Source: Alteriqipengyuania halimionae (GTDB lineage Bacteria > Pseudomonadota > Alphaproteobacteria > Sphingomonadales > Sphingomonadaceae). From it: a stretch of DNA of 64,000 bases. The stretch's first letter is position 1. Each line of letters opens with the position of its first letter. Below the pieces are notes generated by a model, which worked only from the letters and a program-made list of their open reading frames with translations, was not told the origin of the DNA and searched no databases. The stretch is from the NCBI RefSeq assembly GCF_009827575.1, contig NZ_WTYR01000001.1, positions 1,116,001 through 1,180,000 on the forward strand, in the 5' to 3' direction. Made by a program: the position numbers and the translations under genes. Of this stretch, positions 34,284 to 43,300 are shown piece after piece.

Positions 34284-34766
34284 ATGACAGTCAGTGACGA
34301 AAAGCGCCAGCGGATCCGCGAGAAGATCGCCGCTTCGCAAGAGCGTCTCGAACGCGATGCGATCGCCGAGCGAGAGAACGAGAGCGAATACGCCGTCAAG
34401 GCGCGCGAACTCGGAAACTCGGCGAAGAGTTTTGCCAAGGACCACCCGGTTCTCACCGTGGCCGGCGGCCTCGCCGCAGGCGCGCTGATCGCCGCGCTGA
34501 TTAAGCCAAAGACTGCCCGCGCACTCGGCAAGAAGGCTCTCACCTTCGGTGCCGTCGCCGCTGAAGGTGCGATGCTCTACGGCAATCGCGCGCTCGACAG
34601 CGCCGGCGATGCGGGCTCCGAAGCGCGTGACCGGATCGAGGATCTGGGCGAAAGCGTCGCCAGCAGCGCCGGCGATCTTGCCCGCGAAGCCGAACGCTTC
34701 GGCCAGGCCGCGCTAGAGAATGCACGCGAAACCACCCGCGCGCTATTCGAAAAAGTCCGGCGCTAA
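34284..34766 (+). CDS. DUF883-like stress protein
   Basis: A 160-residue protein with a charged helical N-terminus, then KDHPVLTVAGGLAAGALIAALI (a membrane segment after the PVLTV motif typical of ElaB/YqjD relatives), then a second half of Ala/Gly-rich amphipathic helices (EARDRIEDLGESVASSAGDLAREAERFG), like LEA-type repeats. The ATG follows a strong CGGAGGA site. It has its own EcfG promoter and a strong terminator behind it. It is probably a membrane-protecting stress protein, by family analogy. Confidence 0.75.
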   Translation: MTVSDEKRQRIREKIAASQERLERDAIAERENESEYAVKARELGNSAKSFAKDHPVLTVAGGLAAGALIAALIKPKTARALGKKALTFGAVAAEGAMLYGNRALDSAGDAGSEARDRIEDLGESVASSAGDLAREAERFGQAALENARETTRALFEKVRR

Positions 34767-34788
34767 TCGACATGCAAATGTGATGATA

Positions 34789-34820
34789 CGGGCGGGCGAC
34801 CTTGAGTTGCCCGCCCGTTT
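34789..34820 (+). terminator. Rho-independent terminator
   Basis: CGGGCGGGC (34789-34797) and GCCCGCCCG (34809-34817) pair perfectly across an 11-base loop and are followed by TTT. It lies 23 bases after the last gene of the stress cluster. Confidence 0.85.
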
Positions 34821-34882
34821 CGCTATGGGGCGGCGCAAATCACCAGGCCCATCGCTCCGGGCCGCACCAGCAGGATAATCCG

Positions 34883-35113
34883 ATGGAAGAACAAACCGCC
34901 GAACAGACGCTCTATCTCGTGATGGGCGGCCGCGTCACCGATCCGCGCGCGATCACCTTTGCCGATCCCGAAGGCCTGCATGTCGCAGGCGTGTTCGGCG
35001 ACTACGAAGCGGCCGAGAACGTCTGGCGCGGCAACGCCCAGCGCACGGTCGACGATGCCGAAATGAAATACGTCATCGTGCCGCTGCACAAGCTGCTCGA
35101 CCCCGAGGGATAA
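34883..35113 (+). CDS. DUF4170 family protein
   Basis: A 76-residue soluble protein, LYLVMGGRVTDPRAITFADP...HVAGVFGDYEAAENVWRGNAQ, which matches the small conserved DUF4170 family of Alphaproteobacteria in sequence pattern and length. The role is unknown. The ATG at 34883 starts the conserved part; a longer frame from 34802 runs through the terminator and is not used. Confidence 0.8.
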   Translation: MEEQTAEQTLYLVMGGRVTDPRAITFADPEGLHVAGVFGDYEAAENVWRGNAQRTVDDAEMKYVIVPLHKLLDPEG

Positions 35114-35162
35114 GCACGATTCCGCGCGTGACGCGCGGTGTTGTTCCTGTTACGTTCCATGG

Positions 35163-36266
35163 GTGGATGACCGCCCTGCCCCTCCCGAACGCGTGCATGG
35201 CCGCGGCGCGCAAAGCGACGCCGTACCCACCCGATTCGGCCTCGCCACGCGCGAGGTCGATGGCGACTGGCGCGATCATGTCGAGGCGCTGGCCGCGGAA
35301 GAAGGCGGTCCTCCGGTAAAGCTGCGCACCACGGTGATCGAGGAACGGCCCAAATCGATCCTCAGCTTCAATCGCTCGCCCGATATCGGGTTCGACCAGT
35401 CGGTGAACGCCTATCGCGGCTGCGAGCATGGCTGCATCTATTGCTTCGCGCGGCCCAGCCACGCCTATCACGACCTTTCCCCCGGGCTCGATTTCGAGAC
35501 CAGGCTGTACGCCAAGCCCGGGGCCGCCGAACTGTTGCGCGCGACGCTGGCGAAGCCCGCCTACAAGGCCAAGCCGATCGCGATGGGGACCAACACCGAT
35601 CCCTATCAGCCGATCGAGCGCGATTACCGGATCACCCGGCAAGTCCTCGAAGTGTGCTTAGACGCGCGCAATCCGGTGACGATCACCACCAAGTCCGACC
35701 GCGTGCTCGACGATATCGACCTGCTGCAGGAGATGGCCGAGCGCAAGCTGGTCGCGGTGGCGATATCGGTCACCACGCTCGATCCGCGCCTGTCGTCATT
35801 GCTCGAACCGCGCGCTGCGGCACCGGCGAAACGGATGGCGGCGCTGGGGCGCCTGGTTGAAGCCGGCGTGCCCGCGCATTGCTCGATCGCGCCGGTGATC
35901 CCGGCGATCACCGACGAATTCATGGAAGGCATCATCGCGCGCGCGGCCTCCCTCGGCGTGCGATCGGCTGGCTGGATTATGCTGCGCCTGCCGCACGAAG
36001 TCGCCCCGCTGTTTCGCGAATGGCTGCAAGTCCATTTCCCCGAGCGTGCGGGCAAGGTGATGAGCATCGTGCGCTCGGTGCGCGAGGGGAAGGACAACGA
36101 CCCCAATTTCTTCAGCCGCCTGCGTCCGCGCGGCGTGTGGCCCGATCTGTTCCGCGCCCGCTTCGATCTCGCCTGCAAGCGTGCCGCGCTCGATCGCCCG
36201 CGCTTCGAACTCGATTGCAGCCAATTCCGCGCGCCGGAAATTGGCGGGCAGATGCGGTTGTTATAG
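35163..36266 (+). CDS. PA0069-like radical SAM protein
   Basis: A 367-residue radical SAM enzyme. The iron-sulfur motif is CEHGCIYC (CxxxCxxC, about residue 88), preceded by FNRSPDIGFDQSVNAYRG and followed by RPSHAYHDLSPGLDFE, the wording of the PA0069/Rv2578c family. Length is typical. No substrate is known for the family; a role in DNA repair or cofactor chemistry has been suggested only from context. The start is GTG at 35163; an ATG at 35158 is out of frame and stops at once. Confidence 0.85.
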   Translation: MDDRPAPPERVHGRGAQSDAVPTRFGLATREVDGDWRDHVEALAAEEGGPPVKLRTTVIEERPKSILSFNRSPDIGFDQSVNAYRGCEHGCIYCFARPSHAYHDLSPGLDFETRLYAKPGAAELLRATLAKPAYKAKPIAMGTNTDPYQPIERDYRITRQVLEVCLDARNPVTITTKSDRVLDDIDLLQEMAERKLVAVAISVTTLDPRLSSLLEPRAAAPAKRMAALGRLVEAGVPAHCSIAPVIPAITDEFMEGIIARAASLGVRSAGWIMLRLPHEVAPLFREWLQVHFPERAGKVMSIVRSVREGKDNDPNFFSRLRPRGVWPDLFRARFDLACKRAALDRPRFELDCSQFRAPEIGGQMRLL

Positions 36267-36356
36267 AATGGCGGTGATCGGCTGCGTACGATCCCGACTG
36301 TGGCGGGTGCGGATTTAATGGGACAGTGTCGACCGACACCCGATGGAGGAGAATTT

Positions 36357-36851
36357 ATGAAAGCGTTCTTGGCTGCGGCGACTGTCGCACTGGCATTCAC
36401 AAGTCCGATCGCGGCGCAATCCTACGACCCCGATCGCCGGATCGAAACCTTCACCCGCGCCGATCTCAAGGCTGTGCTCGACAAAATCGAAGCGAGCTAC
36501 GAGGAAGGCGGCGAGCGGCGGAATATCGAGATCGTGTTTGCAAACACGCTGAAGGCCGACGCCTTGCTGATGGCTTGCGAGGACGAAGACACCGAGAGCG
36601 AATGCTTTGGCACCTCCATCCTCGCGACATTCTCACCCAGCGAGGGGACGAGTGATACCGCGATCATGGAGGCGATCAACGAATTCAATCTCCGCCAGCA
36701 TTTCGGCCGCGCCTATATCGATCCGGAAGGCACGATTTCGCTGCGGATGTATATCATTTCGGATGGCGGTATTCTGATGGAGAACTATGCCCTCCAAATC
36801 GGTCTGTTCGTATCAGCAGCCGAGCGGTTCGCCGGTTATCTCTACGATTGA
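36357..36851 (+). CDS. Secreted YbjN-like protein
   Basis: A 164-residue protein with a Sec signal peptide (MKAFLAAATVALAFTSPIAA-Q). The mature part has FTRADLKAVLDKIEASYEE, INEFNLRQHFGRAYIDPEG and LRMYIISDGGI..NYALQIGLFVSAAERF, which fits the YbjN fold (helix, sheet, final helix) seen in type III chaperone-like proteins. The ATG at 36357 has GGAGGAG before it. Role unknown, periplasmic. Confidence 0.75.
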   Translation: MKAFLAAATVALAFTSPIAAQSYDPDRRIETFTRADLKAVLDKIEASYEEGGERRNIEIVFANTLKADALLMACEDEDTESECFGTSILATFSPSEGTSDTAIMEAINEFNLRQHFGRAYIDPEGTISLRMYIISDGGILMENYALQIGLFVSAAERFAGYLYD

Positions 36852-36867
36852 TCGTTTACGGTGAGGA

Positions 36868-37296
36868 TCACGAAAACCCCTCGCCGCCGCCGCTTTTGGC
36901 GAACCGGATCAGCCGACTGTCCTCGACCGCTGCGGTCCGGTTCACCACCGCCTTCTGATATTCGGCATCGGTGATCATTTCGAAGAACGCCGCGGCGTCC
37001 GGATATTCGGCGATGAAGGCCGCATCCCAATGCTCGTCATCGGGCCCCGTGAGCACGGTCTCATAGCGGCCGCGCCAGACCAGCTTGCCGCCGACGCGGG
37101 CGAAGATCGGTCCGCTGGTCTTCCCGTATTCGCGATAGGCCTCGTCGCCAGACCAGCCCTTGCCGTGATTGGGATGATCCTCGGGATAGGCCGCTTCCTT
37201 GCGGTAACGCACCAGGTTGAACATCTGGATCGGCGTATCGCGCGGCAAGTTCTTGAACGCGGCGAAGTTGGTGTCGCTGGGATTGACGTAGGTCAT
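36868..37296 (-). CDS. DUF1330-like (dimeric alpha-beta barrel) protein
   Basis: A 142-residue protein starting MTYVNPSDTNFAAFKNLPRD. PIQMFNLVRYRKEA, SGDEAYREYGKTSGPIFARVGGKLVWRG and FIAEYPDAAAFFEMITDAEYQKAVVNR are the pattern of DUF1330/NIPSNAP-type ferredoxin-like barrels. Function unknown. Its start overlaps the stop of the zinc-ribbon gene by four bases (ATGA), so the two are co-translated. Confidence 0.78.
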   Translation of the reverse strand: MTYVNPSDTNFAAFKNLPRDTPIQMFNLVRYRKEAAYPEDHPNHGKGWSGDEAYREYGKTSGPIFARVGGKLVWRGRYETVLTGPDDEHWDAAFIAEYPDAAAFFEMITDAEYQKAVVNRTAAVEDSRLIRFAKSGGGEGFS

Positions 37297-37508
37297 GGGG
37301 CGTAACTTTCGAGATAGGAGCACGAGGTGCAGCGCCAGGTCTGGACCGCGCGCCGCGCCTTCTTGTCGATCTTGAGGCCATACCAGCGCTTGTCGGGTGC
37401 GCCGGGATGCCAGAACGGGATCGAAGGCGCCGAATAATCGCTGGAATCGATCGTGAAGCCCTCTTCCATCTTGCGACCGCATTTCGGACAGCTCTTCGAT
37501 CCCGCCAT
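37293..37508 (-). CDS. Zinc-ribbon protein (DUF6487-like)
   Basis: A 71-residue protein with CPKCGRKMEEG at the N-terminus and CTSC at the C-terminus: two CxxC knuckles that would bind one zinc, with PFWHPG and KARRAVQTWRC between. Such short zinc-ribbon proteins (DUF6487-like) have no known role. It lies three bases downstream of the acyl-CoA ligase gene and overlaps the DUF1330-like gene, so all three are one unit. Confidence 0.75.
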   Translation of the reverse strand: MAGSKSCPKCGRKMEEGFTIDSSDYSAPSIPFWHPGAPDKRWYGLKIDKKARRAVQTWRCTSCSYLESYAP

Positions 37509-37511
37509 GGA

Positions 37512-39128
37512 TCAGGCCTCCAGCACGTAATCGGAAAAGCGCGCGCGCAGATCCTTCTTGCTGATCTTGCCGGTCGCGGTGTGGGGGATGTCCTCGACGA
37601 ATTCGACCGCGTCAGGCAGCCACCACTTGGCGACGTGCGGCTCGATATGCGCGATCACATCGGCGGCGGTCACCTGCTGGCCCTCCGCCTTGACGCAGAA
37701 CAGTACGGGCCGCTCATCCCATTTCGGGTGGGGCATGCCAATCGCGGCAGCCTCGGCGATGGCCGGATGGCCGACCGCGGCATTCTCGAGTTCGACCGAG
37801 GAAATCCACTCCCCGCCCGATTTGATCACGTCCTTGGTCCGGTCGGTGAGTTGCAGCGTACCGTCGGGATGAATGATGCCGACATCGCCGGTATCGAACC
37901 AGCCATTCTCGTCGACCGCGTCTTCATCGGCCCGGAAATAGCGTTTGACCACCCACGGCCCGCGCACCTGCAGCGCGCCGCTGGTCTTCCCGTCGCGCGG
38001 AAGCGGGGTAGACATGTCGTCGAGATCGACCGTGCGCAGTTCGATCCCGAACACCGGGCGGCCCTGCATCTGAACGATCGCGACCTTCTCCTCGAAGCTC
38101 TTCTCTTCCCAATCGGGCGTCGGTGCGCCGACCGTGCCGACCGGGGAGGTTTCGGTCATCCCCCAGGCGTGGGCGACGCGGATGCCCTCTTTCATCAGGC
38201 GCTCGATCATAAAGCGCGGCGCGGCCGAACCGCCGATGATCGCCTGCTTGAGCTTGGGCAGTTCCGCGCCGGTTGCGTCGCAATGCTGGAAAATGCCGAG
38301 CCACACCGTCGGCACGCCTGCCGAATGGGTGACGTTTTCGCGATTCATCAGTTCAAGCAGCACTTCGGCTTCGTTCGAGCAGCTATAGACGAATTTGACG
38401 CCCGCCATCGCACCCGCCCAGGGGATGCCCCAGGCCGCGGCATGGAACATCGGGACCACCGGTAGCATCACGCTGTGGGTCGAGAAATCGAACGCCTGCG
38501 GCTGAAGGCCGGCCAGCGCGTGCAGATAGGTCGAACGGTGTTCGTACAGCACGCCCTTGGGATTGCCGGTGGTGCCGCTGGTGTAGCACAGCATGCAGGG
38601 ATCGCGTTCGTCGACATCGACCCATTCGGTGTCGCCATCATGCTCGCCGATCCAGTCCTCGAAACCGATATCGGAAATCTGGCCTTCGGGGACGGTGGTC
38701 GGATCAAAGCAGATGTAATGCTCGATCGTGGTCCACTTGTCCTTCATCTTCTCGACCACCGGCGCGAACATCGCGTCGTAGAGCAGGACCCGGTCCTCGG
38801 CATGGTTGGCGATATATTCCAGCTGGTCTTCGAACAGGCGGGGATTGATCGTGTGGAGCACCCCGCCCACGCCGACCGCGCCGTACCAGGTCACGAGATG
38901 GCGGGCATGGTTCATCGCCAGGGTCGCGATCCGGTCGCCCTTGCCGATCCCCAGTTTCCGAAGCGCCTGGGTCATCCGCAGTGCATCGCGGCGCACACCG
39001 GCCCAGTCGGTCCTGGTCTCGCTGCCATCGGCCCAGCGAGTGACATGCGTGCGCGGTCCGTGTTCGCGCGCTGCATGGTCGATCAGATGGGTAACCTTGA
39101 GTTCGTAATCCTGCATTCCGCCCAGCAT
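37512..39128 (-). CDS. Long-/medium-chain fatty acid-CoA ligase
   Basis: A 538-residue ANL-superfamily ligase, activating a fatty acid to its AMP ester and then its CoA thioester. Motifs: P-loop YTSGTTGNPKG, PMFHAAAWGIPWAG, WGMTETSPVGT, GWFDTGDVG, DRTKDVIKSGGEWISS, and the catalytic lysine in PHTATGKISKKDLR. The sequence is closest to alkK/FadD-like ligases by pattern. The start is at 39128 or an in-frame ATG at 39116. It heads a three-gene unit with the zinc-ribbon and DUF1330-like proteins. Confidence 0.9.
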   Translation of the reverse strand: MLGGMQDYELKVTHLIDHAAREHGPRTHVTRWADGSETRTDWAGVRRDALRMTQALRKLGIGKGDRIATLAMNHARHLVTWYGAVGVGGVLHTINPRLFEDQLEYIANHAEDRVLLYDAMFAPVVEKMKDKWTTIEHYICFDPTTVPEGQISDIGFEDWIGEHDGDTEWVDVDERDPCMLCYTSGTTGNPKGVLYEHRSTYLHALAGLQPQAFDFSTHSVMLPVVPMFHAAAWGIPWAGAMAGVKFVYSCSNEAEVLLELMNRENVTHSAGVPTVWLGIFQHCDATGAELPKLKQAIIGGSAAPRFMIERLMKEGIRVAHAWGMTETSPVGTVGAPTPDWEEKSFEEKVAIVQMQGRPVFGIELRTVDLDDMSTPLPRDGKTSGALQVRGPWVVKRYFRADEDAVDENGWFDTGDVGIIHPDGTLQLTDRTKDVIKSGGEWISSVELENAAVGHPAIAEAAAIGMPHPKWDERPVLFCVKAEGQQVTAADVIAHIEPHVAKWWLPDAVEFVEDIPHTATGKISKKDLRARFSDYVLEA

Positions 39129-39208
39129 CCGGCGTCTCTCCTCTCATATTATCGCGCCCTTCATGCCGAGGCTTGCGCGGCTTGGCAATCATCGCCAGAG
39201 GCTGGCGC

Positions 39209-39538
39209 ATGAGCGCATTGCAGCAGGCGAAGACCTTTCTCGTCGAAAACCTCCACCTGGCGAAGGACGCGCTGCACATCTACGTGGCGCTGCTGGTGTT
39301 CTTCGGGGCCTGCCTCGTCTTCGGATGGAAGGCGCGTGACTGGAAACCGCTTGCCGCGGTGGTACTGGTGGCACTGTTTGGAGAAGCGTGGGACATGCGC
39401 GACCGCATGGTGCAGGACATCGCACCGGACTATGCCGCTCATCTCAAGGATCTGTGGAACACGATGCTGGCGCCGACGGCGATCGTGCTGCTGGCGCGGT
39501 TCAGCAATGTGTTCCAGCGCGGTTCGCGTCGCAAATAG
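39209..39538 (+). CDS. Small membrane protein
   Basis: A 109-residue protein with two hydrophobic segments (IYVALLVFFGACLVFGW and LAAVVLVALFGEAW) and a third weaker one (APTAIVLLARFS). It is divergent from the acyl-CoA ligase by 80 bases. The ATG at 39209 is preferred since the upstream extension is basic and not membrane-like. No family is recognised. Confidence 0.72.
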   Translation: MSALQQAKTFLVENLHLAKDALHIYVALLVFFGACLVFGWKARDWKPLAAVVLVALFGEAWDMRDRMVQDIAPDYAAHLKDLWNTMLAPTAIVLLARFSNVFQRGSRRK

Positions 39539-39543
39539 GCGAC

Positions 39544-39570
39544 GGGCGGCAAGGCCGAAGCCCGCCGCCC
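39544..39570. terminator. Bidirectional hairpin
   Basis: GGGCGGC (39544-39550) pairs with GCCGCCC (39564-39570) between two convergent genes that stop at 39538 and 39591. There is no T-run on either strand, so the efficiency is uncertain. Confidence 0.5.
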
Positions 39571-39590
39571 CCCCGTGCCGGTTCGATATC

Positions 39591-40388
39591 TCAGGTGACG
39601 AAATAAAGGCTGACTTCCCAGCCCGCCTGGCCCATTACCATCACCACGGTTTCGACGGCACGACCTTCGTGACCCTCGAACTGCGTCGAGAATTGCAGGA
39701 CTTCGGTCTCGCCGCTTGGTTGTCCGGGCATGGCCCCGACCCGCTCGACGGACGAGAGACGACGGTTTTCGACCTCGCCCAGCGGCGCGCGGACCGGCAC
39801 GACGTTTTCGACCCATTCCTCGAGCGTGCTTTGCGCACGCAGCGCATTCCCGGCGGTGTCGTAACTACCTTGCCAATCTCCGGCATCCACTTCGGCGAGA
39901 AAAGCCATGGCGCGATTGTAGGAGGCCGGTTTGGCCGCGTCTTTGCGTTGTTTGGTGACGGGCGCCGATGCTGTGCTGGTGGGGGTCACGGCGTCGTCGC
40001 CACCGGTGAAGGTGAGGCCGATGATGGCGGCGGCAATAAAGATAGACATAACGAGCATTCCTCCTGCGAGCCAGATGGAGCGGGATGCCCCGGCACGGCT
40101 TTGGTTGGTGAGGACTGCAGTATCGTCGGCCGGTATGTCCGCGCCCATCCCGAAACCTGTGTGCGCAGGATTTTGGGGTGTCTCCCCCTCGATATCCCCC
40201 AAGATTCTTGCGGCCTCACGGCTGCTCGACACACCCAGTTTGCGGCGCGCATTGCGCAGCCGGTCGTTGATCGTGTGGACCGAGAGATCGAGTTCGGCGG
40301 CGCTCGATTTGGCGTCGTGACCCGCGAGCAGGAGGCGCAGGGCTTCCTTTTCCTTGTCGGTCAGATCGTCGACGCCCGGCTGCGTCAT
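39591..40388 (-). CDS. LuxR-type HTH, membrane-spanning, DUF4019-like protein
   Basis: A 265-residue protein in three parts. Residues 1-65 are a LuxR/GerE helix-turn-helix (LTDKEKEALRLLLAGHDAKSSAAELDLSVHTINDRLRNARRKLG). Residues about 105-130 form one membrane helix (IWLAGGMLVMSIFIAAAIIGL). The outer part from about 155 has WQGSYDTAGNALRAQSTLEEW, like DUF4019. The layout is that of a one-component sensor whose DNA-binding part stays at the membrane. Its ATG overlaps the dnaE stop by four bases, so it is translated behind the replicative polymerase. Confidence 0.82.
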   Translation of the reverse strand: MTQPGVDDLTDKEKEALRLLLAGHDAKSSAAELDLSVHTINDRLRNARRKLGVSSSREAARILGDIEGETPQNPAHTGFGMGADIPADDTAVLTNQSRAGASRSIWLAGGMLVMSIFIAAAIIGLTFTGGDDAVTPTSTASAPVTKQRKDAAKPASYNRAMAFLAEVDAGDWQGSYDTAGNALRAQSTLEEWVENVVPVRAPLGEVENRRLSSVERVGAMPGQPSGETEVLQFSTQFEGHEGRAVETVVMVMGQAGWEVSLYFVT

Positions 40389-43300
40389 GCAACCAGCCTG
40401 AGATGGGCCCCGCCCCGTCGCGGCCGCAGTTCGACCTTTTCGATGCCGGGCACATCGGTGAGCCGTTCGGCGAGATCGCCGTCGAGCATGAAGTCGCGGC
40501 CGAGGTGCATCGTCACCGCGCGGCCACCGGGCGGACGGACGGTCAGTTCGATCTCGCCATTGCCGCCGCGTGCCAGATCGCCCAGCGCGGGCAGCGCTTC
40601 CTCGCTCACCAGTTCGAACGACAGCAGCATCGCCACGCTACCGCTCACATCGCTCAGCGGACGCGCACCGCGCACGGTGACGCGTGGGGGCTCGTCAGGA
40701 TTGGGCGAATCGAGCTCCACATTGAGCAGCACGCAGGTGCCGTCCTTGGCCCATTTCTGGAACGGCTCGACTAGCGATTCCTCGAAACACGCGGCGCTGA
40801 ACTGGCCCGACGTATCGGAGAAATCGCAGCGCACGAAATCCTTGCCGCGGCGCGTGCGGCCGCGATTGACGCCTTCGACCATCGCCGCGATCGTTGCGGG
40901 ACGGCGGCCGGTCGCGCCCGCCATGCCGGGCTCCATCAGGCTGGCATAAGGCCGTGCGCCTTGTGCAGAGGCGACGTCCTTGAACTGCTGCACCGGGTGG
41001 GCCGAGAAGAAGAAGCCGAAGGTCTCCTTCTCCTTCTGCATCGCTTCGGCGCGGCTCCACGGTTCGGCATCCTTGAGCCGCAGCCCGCTTTCGGCCGGCG
41101 AATCCTCGCCGCCGAACAGCCCGGTCTGTCCGCTGTCGCGCTCGCGCGCGCTGGCTTCGGCGGCGCCGAGGATCAGCTCGACATTGGCGAACAGCTTGCC
41201 GCGATCGGGATCGATCGAATCGAGCGCCCCGCCCGCGATCAGCGCTTCGAGCAGGCGGCGGTTGAGCGCGCCATGCGGGATGCGGCGGGTGAAGTCGTCG
41301 AGATCGGAAAAGGCGCCTGCATTGCGGCGCTCGGCCACCAGCGCTTCCATCGCCTTGCCGCCGACATTGCGGAGACCGGCAAGCGCATATCGGACCTGAT
41401 ACCCGTCATCGACCGGCTGGACCGAGAAATCGGCGCGCGACGAATTCACGTCCGGCCCCGCCAGCGCGATCGCGTTCTTGCGCATATCGTCGACGAACAC
41501 GCCCAGCTTTTCCGACTGGTGCATGTCGAACCGCATCGAGGCGGCGTAGAATTCTTCCGGGTAATGCGCCTTGAGCCATGCGGTCTGGTAGGCGAGCAGT
41601 GCATAGGCGGCGGCGTGCGACTTGTTGAACCCGTAGCCGGCGAACTTGTCGATCAAGTCGAACAGCTCGTTGGCCTTGGCCTTTTCGATGCCCGAGATTT
41701 CCTTGCAGCCTTCGACGAAACGCTGGCGCTGGGCGTCCATTTCGGACTGCACCTTCTTGCCCATCGCGCGGCGCAGCAAATCGGCATCGCCGAGCGAATA
41801 GCCCGCTAGGATCTGCGCGGCCTGCATGACCTGTTCCTGGTAGACGAAGATACCGTAGGTTTCCTCGAGAATGCCTTTCAGCTTCTCGTGCGGATATTCG
41901 ATTTCGACTTCGCCCGCCTTGCGCTTGCCGAACAGCGGGATGTTGTCCATCGGGCCCGGGCGATAGAGCGAGACCAGCGCGATGATATCCTCGAACTTGG
42001 TCGGCTTCACCGCCGTCAGCGTGCGCCGCATGCCTTCCGATTCGAGCTGGAACACGCCCACGGTGTCGCCGCGCTTGAGCAGGTCGTAAACCGCCGGATC
42101 GTCCCATGCGAGGGTCGAGAGATCGATCGTGATCCCGCGCTCTTCGAGCAGGTCGGTCGCCTTCTTGAGCACCGACAGCGTCTTCAGGCCGAGAAAGTCG
42201 AACTTCACCAGGCCGGAGCTTTCGACATGCTTCATGTCGAATTGCGTCACCGGCATGTCCGAACGCGGATCGCGATAGAGCGGGACGAGCTCGGCCAGCG
42301 GACGATCGCCGATCACCACGCCCGCCGCATGGGTCGAGGAATTGCGGGGCAGTCCCTCGAGCTGCACCGCCAGATCGACCAGTCGCTTCACCTCGTTGTC
42401 GTTGTCGTAGGCGGCGCGGAAATCCTTTGCACCGTTCAGCGCGCGGTCGAGCGTCCACGGGTCGGTCGGGTGGTTGGGCACCATCTTGCACAGCGCGTCG
42501 ACGCGGTTGTAGCCCATCTGCATGATGCGCCCGCAATCGCGCAGCACCGCGCGGGCCTTCATCTTGCCGAAGGTGATGATCTGCGCGACCTTGTCGTGGC
42601 CATAGCGCTCCTGCACGTAGCGGATCACTTCGCCGCGACGGGTTTCGCAGAAGTCGATATCGAAGTCGGGCATCGAGACGCGTTCGGGGTTGAGGAAGCG
42701 CTCGAACAGCAGGCCAAGCCGGATCGGGTCGAGATCCGTGATCGTCAGCGCCCAGGCCACCAGCGAGCCCGCGCCCGAACCACGGCCCGGCCCCACCGGA
42801 ATGTCGTGGTCCTTGGCCCATTTGATGAAATCGGCCACGATCAGGAAGTAGCCGGGAAAACCCATCTGGTTGATGATCCCGACTTCGTAATCGAGCCGGT
42901 CGTCATAGGTCTTGCGCTCTTCGGCGGAGAGTTCGCCATAGGGCTCAAGACGCTTTTCCAGCCCCTTGCGCGCATCCTCGGCCAGCATCCTGGCCTCGCC
43001 TTCGAGATCGCCGGCAAGGCTGGGCAGGATCGGCTTGCGCATCGGCGGGGCGTAGGCGCACCGCTGGGCCACGACCATGGTGTTGGCGATCGCCTCTGGC
43101 AGGTCGGCGAACAGGTCGCGCATAAGCCCTTCGGTTTTCACGAAAGCCTCGGGATTGGTGCGCTTGCGCTCTTCGGCCTCGATATGGGTCGAATTGGCGA
43201 TGCAGAGCATCGCGTCGTGCGCGCGGGCAAAACCCGGCTCGGCGAATTGGGCGGGATTGGTTCCGACCAGCGGCAGGTCGCGCACATAGGCTAGATCGAT

